From NCBI RefSeq assembly GCF_000718005.1, contig NZ_JODV01000034.1: a stretch of 28,282 bases of DNA. One strand, 5' to 3'. This document shows positions 24,801-28,282 of the stretch, piece by piece. Positions within the stretch are counted from its first letter, which is position 1. Every line of letters begins with the position of its first letter. The translations under genes were made by a program, and so were the position numbers. The notes beneath the pieces are model-generated. The model had not been told where the DNA came from and searched no databases. It worked only from the letters and a program-made list of their open reading frames with translations. Origin of the DNA: Actinoalloteichus_B caeruleus (lineage in GTDB: Bacteria; Actinomycetota; Actinomycetes; Mycobacteriales; Pseudonocardiaceae).

Positions 24801-26491
24801 CGGCGCACCGGCTCGTCGGCCAGGCACTCGACCTGCTGCGGGAATGGGTCGCCGACGAGCGGTTCTCCACTACGCGGCTCGTCGTCCTGACCAGCGGCGC
24901 CCTGGCGACACGGCGGGCGGAGGACGTCCAGGACCTCGCCGCCGCCCCCCTCTGGGGGCTCCTCCGCGCCGCCCAGTCCGAGGAACCGGGCCGGTTCACC
25001 CTCCTCGACGTGGATGACACCGAGGCGTCCTGGGCGGTCGTCCCGGCCGCGATCCAGTCGGTGGAACCGCAGCTCGCGGTCCGCGGAGGACTCGTGCTCG
25101 CACCACGGATCACCGGCACCCCACCCCCCTCGGAGGCCCCGTCCGATCGTGGCCTCGACCCGGACGGCACGGTCCTGATCACCGGGGGCACGGGAATGCT
25201 GGGTCGGCTGTTCGCGCGGCACCTCGCGGAGCGGCACGGTGTACGCCACCTGCTGCTGCTCAGCAGGCAGGGCCCCGACGCGCCCGGAACGGACGACCTC
25301 GCCGCCGAACTGGCGCGGCTGGGGGCCACCACCACCATCGTGGCCTGCGACGCCTCGCTCCACGATGACCTCGCGGCGGCGGTCGCCGCGATCCCGGCCG
25401 AGCACCCGCTGACCGCGGTGGTGCACGCCGCCGGCGTGCTCGACGACGGCATGCTGAGCTCGCTGACCCCCGACCGGGTGGAGCGGGTGATGCGGCCGAA
25501 GCTCGACGCCGCGGCGCACCTGCACGAGCTGACCAAGAACCTGCCGTTGGCCGCCTTCGTCCTGTTCTCCTCCGCTGCGGCCACCTTCGGCAGTTCCGGC
25601 CAGGCGGGTTACGCGGCCGCGAACGCGTTCCTCGACGCGCTCGCCCAACACCGCGACGCCAACAACCTCGCGGCGACCTCGCTGGCCTGGGGTTTCTGGG
25701 AGGAGCTCGGCGGCATGACCGAGCACCTCAGCGACACCGACGTCCGGCGCATGAGTGGGACCGGGGTCATCGGCCTGTCGCACGAGCAGGGCATCGCGCT
25801 GTTCGACCTCGCCGCCGCGCTCGACGAACCCGTGCTGCTGCCGATGCGGCTGGACTTCGGCGCGCTCCGCTCGCAGGCTGCGGCGGGCGGGGTGCCGCCG
25901 CTGATGCGCAGGCTCGTGCGGGTACCGGTGCCCCGGGCCGCCGAGGGGGGAGCCGTCCCGTCCTCCGGGGCACTCGCGCACACGCTGGCCGGCCTCTCCG
26001 AGCAGGAACGCGACCGCGTCGTGCTGGAGATGGTGCGCACCCTCGCCGCGTCGGTCCTCGGGCACTCCTCCGCCGAGGCGGTCGGACCGGACGAGTCGTT
26101 CAAGACGCTCGGGTTCGACTCGCTCATCGCGGTGGACCTGCGCAACCGGTTGAACACCGCCACCGGCCTGAGGCTGCCGCCGACCACCGTGTTCGACTAC
26201 CCGACGCCGGCCCAGCTGGCCGCCTACCTGCGCGCGGAGATCGTGCCCGAGGAGGCGGCGGACACCGTGTCGCCGGTGTTCGCCGAGATCGACCGGCTCG
26301 AGGCCCTGCTCGCCGACATCGGCACCGACCACGGTGAGCGCACGAGGATCACCCTGCGGTTGCACGACGTGCTGGCCAGGTGGGGGGAGGACCGAGGGCC
26401 AGCCGAGGGCTCCGCCCCCGCGGCGGACCTGGACGAGGCCACCGACGACGAGATCTTCGAACTGCTCGGCAAGGAGTTCGGCATCTCGTGA
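15713..26491 (+). CDS. Type I PKS gene 2, two modules (D and E), 3592 aa, intact
   Basis: The frame is intact from ATG 15713 to TGA 26489-26491. The start is supported by the docking-domain N-terminus MADDQRILDYLKRV, a GGAG at 15699-15702, and its position 2 nt after the stop of gene 1. Domains by residue: N-docking 1-33; KS4 34-459; AT4 562-857; DH4 923-1192; KR4 (catalytic half) 1403-1585; ACP4 about 1678-1758; KS5 1773-2184; AT5 2288-2593; DH5 2656-2932; KR5 (catalytic half) 3151-3334; ACP5 about 3431-3507; C-docking about 3518-3592. Module D is predicted to add malonyl and form a C=C. Module E also forms a C=C, but its AT motifs (GTSQG, DAPTHC) are neither malonyl- nor methylmalonyl-type. 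No ER or thioesterase is present, so the chain passes to the next protein. Confidence 0.95.
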   Translation: MADDQRILDYLKRVTADLHQARQRLREFESGEHEPIAIVSMSCRYPGGVRSPEDLWRLVSGGTDAISAFPDDRGWEVGPPPTGNTAETAAAGPPPAQGGFLDGVADFDAGLFGTSPREALAMDPQQRLLLETSWEAFERAGVDPTSLRGQRVGVFAGASSQEYAMLLRQAQEDVEGYTLTGTTSSVISGRVAYTFGLEGPAVTVDTACSSSLVAIHLAAHALRQRECSLALAGGVTVMATPGIFSEFDRQGGLSFDGRCKAFAASADGTGWSEGAGLLLLERLSDARRHGHPVLAVLRGSSVNSDGASNGLTAPNGPSQQRVIRQALANAGLSARQVDVVEAHGTGTVLGDPIEAQAVLATYGQDRERPLLLGSVKSNLGHTQAAAGVAGVMKMVLAIHHGTVPRSLHIDEPTPHVDWTAGAVELLTEQVPWPDTGAPRRAGISSFGVSGTNAHTIIEQAPAQEPATGAETTASTPVLPWVLGARTEQALVARARDLLATTADGTRPLDVAYSLATGRSALEHRAVVLGTGGTELRNGLHALAEGAEAPAVVRGATFEGTRLAVLFSGQGSQWAGMGAALHATYPTFAAAFDTVRGELDQHLDRPLDDIVFGDGDLLDDTAHTQVGLFALEVALYRLLESWGVTPDLLAGHSVGEITAAHVAGVLSLPDACALVAARGRLMGRLPAGGAMVSIGAPEAEVRPLLTAEVDIAAVNGPASVVISGDEDAVTAVERHFQDRGTRTRRLRVSHAFHSAHMDAMLDEYRLLLRDITFAEPTTTVVSTVTGQVVSDEFGDIDHWVRQVREPVRFADGIRALHDQGATTFLEVGPGGTLTAAARECLPPDVTRCVPTLRKDRPEPAAVVAALAELHVSGHPVDWEGFFDGTGARRADLPTYPFQRRRYWPELTGAWTGDVTAFGLGPAEHPLLGAEVSLAEGDGVLFTGRLSARTHPWLTEHRILGSALLPGTAFVELAVRAGDQVGCPHVAELTLQVPLVIPERGGVSIQLAVGQADDTGARLVNLYSRQDDDPTDAPWTRNATGALTPDAPPRPDWSVFETWPPSDAVALPLDGFYEDLARFRYDYGGPFQGLRAVWRRGDDVFAEVALPEEHAARAADFGLHPALFDAAMHAMAMKDVDDAGEIGGSPLPFSWNGVTLHAGGAQTLRVRLSPAGGDGVAVALADETGAPVASVETLVRRAVSADAVGAGRGRHHDSLFRVTWPALTDGDTLALDHRALIGSTDLDLPVAARYADLAALAAAVDSGARLPDAVLAVFTSPPGTDTADSARGAATAALALVQEFLAEERFDASRLVIVTRGALATAQDDPITDLAPSTVWGLVRSAQSESPERLVLVDIDGTAASLAALPAALGSGEAQLAIRDGAPRVPRLARVRDEPAEDLPELGWDGTVLMTGATGALGQVFARHLVAERGVRRLLLVSRRGARAEGMAELREELSALGATVTFGACDVSDRDRLASVLAGIPADHPLTAVVHAASVSDDGVIASLDADRVEWVLRPKVDGALALHDLTRDLHLSAFVLFSSVAAVFGGPGQGNYAAANFFLDSLAQHRRQQGLPATSLAWGMWAERSGMAGQLHDHHVDRIGRGGLLAMSAEEGSELFDAAYAVDEALVVPARLDLAALRATAATGGVTPLLRGLVRAPARPVAGTASLGERLAGLDPSDRTAVVLELVRGQAAFVLGHESPAEIEPQQAFTDLGFDSLTAIELRNRLNGATGLRLPATLVFDHPTPAALAEFLVVEAAGVPVLAAPVATRTRDDEPIAIIGMGCHLPGGVLSPEDLWRLVSDGVDAIDEVPAERGWGVEGLNGGFLAAPGDFDPAFFGISPREATATDPQQRLLLQLSWEAIERAGIDPATLRGSRTGVFAGASGLDYAGLLQQAADGNEGYILTGTAASVISGRIAYTFGLEGPTLTVDTACSSSLVALHLAARALREGECSLALVGGVLVMATPTGFAGLSGQGGFAADGRCKSFSESADGTGWSEGAGMLLVERLSDARRNGHPILAVVRGTAVNSDGASNGLTAPNGPSQQRVIREALADAGLNPSQVDAVEAHGTGTVLGDPIEAQAVLATYGQDRSADRPVYLGSIKSNIGHAQAAAGVAGVIKMVLALRHGVLPRSLHAETPTTKVDWSAGAVALLDRQTPWPETGQPRRAAVSSFGISGTNAHVVLEQAPVDTSERQRHDGAGPVPLVLSARTAEALRAQADRLREHLRTLGDIPLTDLGFSLATRRTRFEHRGAVVAEDWESLARGLDILAEGGQGTNTVVGHARATVEPVFVFPGQGSQWREMAAALLEASPHFRAQAEACAEALARYVDWSVLAVLRAEPDAPPLERIDVVQPALFTTMVSLAALWRAHGVEPGAVVGTSQGEIAAAYVAGGLSLDDAARVVARRSRLLLNRLVGRGGLVSLALPVGEAEGLLAEWGDRLAIAGFNGPALLTIAGDGESLDELVRHCEERGIRARHVADAPTHCAFVDELRAELLDELGQVRPTAGDIPFFSTTSGRFVGTEALDTDYWFDNTREPVRYEQATRALLEQGHRVFVEISPHPVMTMPTEQTIVDAGADAVVTGTLRRGDGGLRRFLTSLATAHAHGVAVDWGTTFTEHDARPVDLPTYAFQNQRYWLPIPTTSTGDMAGIGLGATEHPMLAAGVPLADSDGFLFTGRLARRTHPWLAQHGVLGTVLVPGTGFVEMALRAGRQLGCDVLEELTLEAPLTLSERGAAQIQLAVDAQDETGRRTFTVHSRSADAEYEQAWLRHASGVLRVQQSTEPAGGGELTAWPPPGARSIEIDDAYDNAEKLGYDYGPLFRGLRAAWVRGDEVFAEVALPEDGRADVADFGLHPALFDSALQATGLDEFRAGRATGDDDGKPRMPFAWRGVTLHALGATELRVRLTPSGPNGVAFRIADTTGAPVATVDSLVLRPVEPEQLRAAGNGQRESLFQLEWTGVAVSAEAVPGQRWTVLGADPHLLDTTGTRVGGVRVDGYPDLATLASALDGGTPAPDVVIAAFGGSGVDVTTTAHRLVGQALDLLREWVADERFSTTRLVVLTSGALATRRAEDVQDLAAAPLWGLLRAAQSEEPGRFTLLDVDDTEASWAVVPAAIQSVEPQLAVRGGLVLAPRITGTPPPSEAPSDRGLDPDGTVLITGGTGMLGRLFARHLAERHGVRHLLLLSRQGPDAPGTDDLAAELARLGATTTIVACDASLHDDLAAAVAAIPAEHPLTAVVHAAGVLDDGMLSSLTPDRVERVMRPKLDAAAHLHELTKNLPLAAFVLFSSAAATFGSSGQAGYAAANAFLDALAQHRDANNLAATSLAWGFWEELGGMTEHLSDTDVRRMSGTGVIGLSHEQGIALFDLAAALDEPVLLPMRLDFGALRSQAAAGGVPPLMRRLVRVPVPRAAEGGAVPSSGALAHTLAGLSEQERDRVVLEMVRTLAASVLGHSSAEAVGPDESFKTLGFDSLIAVDLRNRLNTATGLRLPPTTVFDYPTPAQLAAYLRAEIVPEEAADTVSPVFAEIDRLEALLADIGTDHGERTRITLRLHDVLARWGEDRGPAEGSAPAADLDEATDDEIFELLGKEFGIS
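15812..17090 (+). other. KS4 ketosynthase, module D
   Basis: This is an intact KS from EPIAIVSMSCRYPGG to GTNAHTIIEQ, with Cys 16334-16336, His 16739-16741 and His 16853-16855 (KSNLGH, Leu in place of Ile). The usual FFGISPREA reads LFGTSPREA. Part of its DNA is almost identical to KS3. Confidence 0.95.
16757..16846 (+). repeat. 90-nt near-identical KS repeat, copy 2 (KS4)
   Basis: It is the partner of 11841-11930 on the neighbouring gene. The similarity continues at a lower level on the 3' side as far as MKMVLA. Confidence 0.85.
17396..18285 (+). other. AT4 acyltransferase, malonyl-CoA type
   Basis: It begins LAVLFSGQGSQW, has GHSVGE (Ser 17666-17668) and the malonyl signature HAFH (17957-17968). 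The linker ends with LPTYPFQRRRYW near 18420. Confidence 0.92.
18479..19290 (+). other. DH4 dehydratase, module D
   Basis: HRILGSALLP supplies the catalytic His (18575-18577) and HPALFDAAMHA the Asp (19079-19081). The YGPxF motif reads YGGPF, so Gly replaces the conserved Pro. Catalytic residues are complete, so I expect a C=C from this module. Confidence 0.88.
19919..20470 (+). other. KR4 ketoreductase catalytic half, module D (B-type likely)
   Basis: It has TGATGALG, HAASVSDDG (SDD replaces LDD but the key Asp is kept), Lys in LRPKVDGAL, Ser 20327-20329 (FSSVAAV) and Tyr 20366-20368. All catalytic residues are present. The structural half starts near 19335. Confidence 0.92.
20745..20985 (+). 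other. ACP4, module D
   Basis: The attachment site is DLGFDSLTAIELRNRL with Ser 20858-20860, followed by LPATLVFDHPTP. It donates to KS5 in the same protein. Confidence 0.94.
21029..22267 (+). other. KS5 ketosynthase, module E
   Basis: This is an intact KS from EPIAIIGMGCHLPGG to GTNAHVVLEQ, with Cys 21506-21508, His 21911-21913 and His 22031-22033. Small departures from its neighbours are GCHLPGG for SCRFPGG and ATDPQQR for AMDPQQR. The segment between the N-terminus and the DPQQR motif is shorter than in KS1 or KS4. Confidence 0.94.
22574..23494 (+). other. AT5 acyltransferase with non-standard specificity motifs (possible alkoxymalonyl-ACP)
   Basis: It begins PVFVFPGQGSQW like methylmalonyl-type ATs. 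The nucleophile motif reads GTSQGE (Thr 22847-22849 for His; Ser 22850-22852). The specificity region reads DAPTHC (23147-23164) instead of YASH or HAFH. The catalytic His of that motif is kept (23159-23161), so the enzyme should be active. From memory, xPTH-like motifs occur in ATs that use methoxymalonyl-ACP; I could not check this. Other rare extenders are possible. Confidence 0.85.
23678..24510 (+). other. DH5 dehydratase, module E
   Basis: HGVLGTVLVP supplies the His (23774-23776), GYDYGPLFRG is canonical and HPALFDSALQA supplies the Asp (24281-24283). The domain should dehydrate to a C=C bearing the AT5-derived substituent. Confidence 0.92.
25163..25715 (+). other. KR5 ketoreductase catalytic half, module E (B-type)
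   Basis: It has TGGTGMLG, HAAGVLDDG (LDD, B-type), Lys in MRPKLDAAA, Ser 25571-25573 (FSSAAAT) and Tyr 25610-25612. The structural half begins near 24550. B-type reduction followed by DH usually gives a trans double bond. Confidence 0.93.
26005..26235 (+). other. ACP5, module E
   Basis: The attachment site is TLGFDSLIAVDLRNRL with Ser 26120-26122, then LPPTTVFDYPTP. It is the last carrier of gene 2. Confidence 0.94.
26265..26491 (+). other. C-terminal docking domain of PKS 2
   Basis: FAEIDRLEALLADIG forms the dimerisation helix, RITLRLHDVLARWGED the second, and ATDDEIFELLGKEFGIS the terminal docking helix. Its acidic, hydrophobic end should pair with the basic coiled coil at the start of gene 3. 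Confidence 0.9.
26471..26476 (+). promoter_or_regulatory. Ribosome-binding site for the alternative GTG start of PKS gene 3
   Basis: AAGGAG lies 11 nt before GTG 26488, which overlaps the stop codon of gene 2. It is a stronger Shine-Dalgarno match than GGAAG (26512-26516, 10 nt before ATG 26527). The start of gene 3 therefore remains undecided between the two. Confidence 0.5.
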
Positions 26492-26526
26492 ACCAGCGGA
26501 TGCGAGCGAACGGAAGTGGGAACGCC

Positions 26527-26625
26527 ATGGTTCAGGACGAGAAGCTGCGCTACTTCCTCAGGCGGGCGACGGAGGAGCTCCAGGAGACCCGGGACCGGCA
26601 GCGCGCCGCCGAGGAACGGGCGAGG
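26527..26625 (+). other. N-terminal docking domain of PKS 3
   Basis: This is a charged coiled coil (EKLRYFLRRATEELQETRDR) of about 33 residues directly before KS6, of the same class as that of gene 2. It implies that this protein accepts the chain from ACP5. Confidence 0.92.
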
Positions 26626-28282
26626 GAGCCGATCGCGATCACCGCGATGAGCTGCCGGTTCCCCGGCGGGGTCAGCACCCCCGAGCAGTTGTGGGATCTG
26701 GTGGTGGCCGGGGTCGACGCCCTGTCCCCGTTCCCCACCGACCGCAACTGGACCCTCGACGGCCTCTTCGTCCGCCGGGAGGAGGAACCGTCGCGGGGAT
26801 ACGCGTTGGAAGGGGGTTTCGTCCACGACATGCCGCTGTTCGACCCGGAGTTCTTCGGGATCTCCCCGCGTGAGGCACTGGCGATGGACCCGCAACAGCG
26901 GCTGCTGCTGGAAGCCTCCTGGGAAGCTGTCGAACGGGCCGGGATCGACATGACCACCCTGCGCGGATCACGCACGGGTGTCTTCGTCGGAACCTCCGCC
27001 GAGGGGTACGGCTCCAGCATGTACCCGCCGGAGGGGACCGAGATCTACATCGGCACGGGCACCACCCCCAGCGTCACCTCGGGCCGCATCGCCTACACCT
27101 TCGGACTGAACGGGCCCGCGATCACGATCGACACGGCGTGCTCCTCGTCGCTCGTCGCGCTGCACCTGGCCTGCCAGTCGCTGCGCAGGGACGAGTGCTC
27201 ACTCGCACTGGTCGGCGCCGCGACGCTGATGTCGAGTCCCGGAGCGTTCACCGAGTTCAGCAGGCAGGGCGGCCTGTCCAGCAGCGGCCGCTGCAAGGCG
27301 TTCTCCTCGGACGCCGACGGAACCGGCTGGGGCGAGGGACTTGGTGTCCTGCTCGTCGAACGGCTGTCCGACGCGCGGCGCAACGGCCACCCCGTGCTGG
27401 CGGTGATCCGGGGCTCGGCGATCAACCAGGACGGCGCGTCCAACGGGCTCACCGCCCCCAACGGGCCCGCGCAGCAGCAGGTCATCCGGGACGCCCTGGC
27501 CAACGCCCGGCTGTCCCCCACCCAGGTCGACCTCGTCGAGGCACACGGCACGGGCACCGTCCTGGGCGACCCGATCGAGGCCCAGGCGCTCATGGCCGCC
27601 TACGGGCAGGGACGTGAGCGGCCGCTGTGGCTGGGCTCGGTGAAGTCGAACATCGGCCACACCCAGTCCGCGGCGGGAATGGCCGGGCTGATCAAACTCG
27701 TGATGGCGATCCGGCACGCCACGCTCCCACCGACGCTGCACGTGGAGAACCCCTCCGAGTACGTGGACTGGAACTCGGGAGCGATGGCCCTGGTCACGCG
27801 ACCAGCACCGTGGCCGGAGACCGGTCGTCCCCGCCGGGGCGGGGTGTCCTCGTTCGGGGTGAGCGGCACCAACGCGCACGTCCTGGTCGAACAGGCCCCG
27901 GAGGACGAGCCCCACGCCGAAGGGGCGGAGACGCGGCCGGTCGCCCTGTCCTGCCCGCTGGTGCCCGTACCGGTGTCGGGCGCCTCGGCCGAGGCACTGC
28001 GAGCGCAGAGCGCACGCCTGCGCGCGCACGTGTCGGCACACCCTGACGTCAGGCTCGTCGACCTCGCGCACTCCCTCGCCCACCGGACGTCCTTCAGCGA
28101 CCGGGCCGTGCTCCTCGCGGACGGCGTCCCCCGGCTGGACGAACTGCTCGTCACCCTCACGAGCGGGCAGGACTCCGCGGACATCGTGTCGGGTGTGGCG
28201 GGTTCGCCGGTCCGGCCGGTGTTCGTGTTCCCCGGGCAGGGCGCCCAGTGGGTCGGGATGGGCCGGGGACTGCTCACCAGCT
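26527..28282 (+). CDS. Type I PKS gene 3, 5' part: N-docking domain, KS6 and start of AT6
   Basis: Frame 1 runs to the window edge, so the gene is truncated at its 3' end. ATG 26527 gives MVQDEKLRYFLRRATEELQE, a typical class-1 docking coiled coil, and has GGAAG at 26512-26516. An alternative GTG at 26488 overlaps the stop of gene 2 (GTGA), is in the same frame, adds 13 residues and is preceded by AAGGAG at 26471-26476. KS6 runs 26626-27894 with Cys 27139-27141, His 27544-27546 and His 27658-27660. The AT begins near 28216 with VFVFPGQGAQW. The docking domain and gene order make this the acceptor of the chain from module E. KS6 differs most from the other KSs in wording (for example GLNGPAITIDTACSS, AINQDG, GPAQQQ). 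Confidence 0.93.
   Translation, partial: MVQDEKLRYFLRRATEELQETRDRQRAAEERAREPIAITAMSCRFPGGVSTPEQLWDLVVAGVDALSPFPTDRNWTLDGLFVRREEEPSRGYALEGGFVHDMPLFDPEFFGISPREALAMDPQQRLLLEASWEAVERAGIDMTTLRGSRTGVFVGTSAEGYGSSMYPPEGTEIYIGTGTTPSVTSGRIAYTFGLNGPAITIDTACSSSLVALHLACQSLRRDECSLALVGAATLMSSPGAFTEFSRQGGLSSSGRCKAFSSDADGTGWGEGLGVLLVERLSDARRNGHPVLAVIRGSAINQDGASNGLTAPNGPAQQQVIRDALANARLSPTQVDLVEAHGTGTVLGDPIEAQALMAAYGQGRERPLWLGSVKSNIGHTQSAAGMAGLIKLVMAIRHATLPPTLHVENPSEYVDWNSGAMALVTRPAPWPETGRPRRGGVSSFGVSGTNAHVLVEQAPEDEPHAEGAETRPVALSCPLVPVPVSGASAEALRAQSARLRAHVSAHPDVRLVDLAHSLAHRTSFSDRAVLLADGVPRLDELLVTLTSGQDSADIVSGVAGSPVRPVFVFPGQGAQWVGMGRGLLTS
26626..27894 (+). other. KS6 ketosynthase (first module of gene 3)
   Basis: This is an intact KS from EPIAITAMSCRFPGG to GTNAHVLVEQ, with Cys 27139-27141, His 27544-27546 and His 27658-27660 (KSNIGHTQSAAG). 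Its sequence has diverged more than the other five. Confidence 0.95.
28216..28282 (+). other. AT6 acyltransferase, first residues only
   Basis: PVFVFPGQGAQWVGMGRGLL is the AT N-terminus, cut by the window edge. In this window FPGQG marks AT3 and AT5 and FSGQG marks the malonyl-type ATs, so AT6 probably belongs to the methylmalonyl-like class. The decisive motifs are outside. Confidence 0.75.

Noticed and set aside
1..28282. Repeated KS segments as a CRISPR or mobile-element array
   Set aside because: The repeats are protein-coding and spaced by whole modules; there are no terminal inverted repeats, spacers or transposase genes.

Overview
The window is one continuous stretch of a cis-AT type I modular polyketide synthase (PKS) locus from a very G+C-rich actinomycete. 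Evidence for this is codon third positions that are almost all G or C, and module, linker and docking-domain sequences of the actinobacterial macrolide/polyene type. Genus and product cannot be read from the sequence. All real coding sequence is on the + strand. There are no RNA genes, transposons, CRISPR arrays, regulators, tailoring genes or thioesterase in the window, and no gene-free stretch over about 40 bases.

Layout. (1) Positions 2-15710 hold the 3' part of a large PKS gene whose start lies before the window: the end of an upstream ACP, then module A (KS-AT-DH-ER-KR-ACP), module B (KS-AT-DH-KR-ACP), module C (KS-AT-KR-ACP) and a C-terminal docking domain. The frame is broken three times, twice in KS2 (after about 6831 and 7107) and once in KS3 (after about 11658). 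Measured against the intact KS1, the breaks look like losses of about 106, 188 and 191 nt, all inside the most repetitive KS sequence. (2) Positions 15713-26491 hold an intact two-module PKS of 3592 aa with N- and C-terminal docking domains: module D (KS-AT-DH-KR-ACP) and module E (KS-AT-DH-KR-ACP). (3) From about 26488/26527 to the window end is the start of a third PKS gene: N-docking domain, KS6 and the first residues of AT6.

How they work together. The genes are nearly contiguous (2-nt and 35-nt gaps, or an overlap if the earlier start of gene 3 is used), so they are probably co-transcribed. The docking domains imply chain hand-over gene 1 to 2 to 3. AT motifs predict malonyl (A), malonyl (B), methylmalonyl (C), malonyl (D) and a non-standard extender for E. 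AT5 has GTSQG in place of GHSQG and DAPTHC in place of the YASH/HAFH region; an alkoxymalonyl-ACP such as methoxymalonyl-ACP is my best guess. KR3 lacks the catalytic serine, so module C may leave a ketone. The predicted segment, in order of assembly, is: CH2-CH2 (A), CH=CH (B, if DH2 works), C(=O) or CHOH next to CH(CH3) (C), CH=CH (D), CH=C(X) with X perhaps OMe (E).

The main points for a second look are the unusual AT5, the serine-less KR3, and the three frame breaks. The breaks most likely come from assembly across near-identical KS repeats, but they would inactivate the gene if real.
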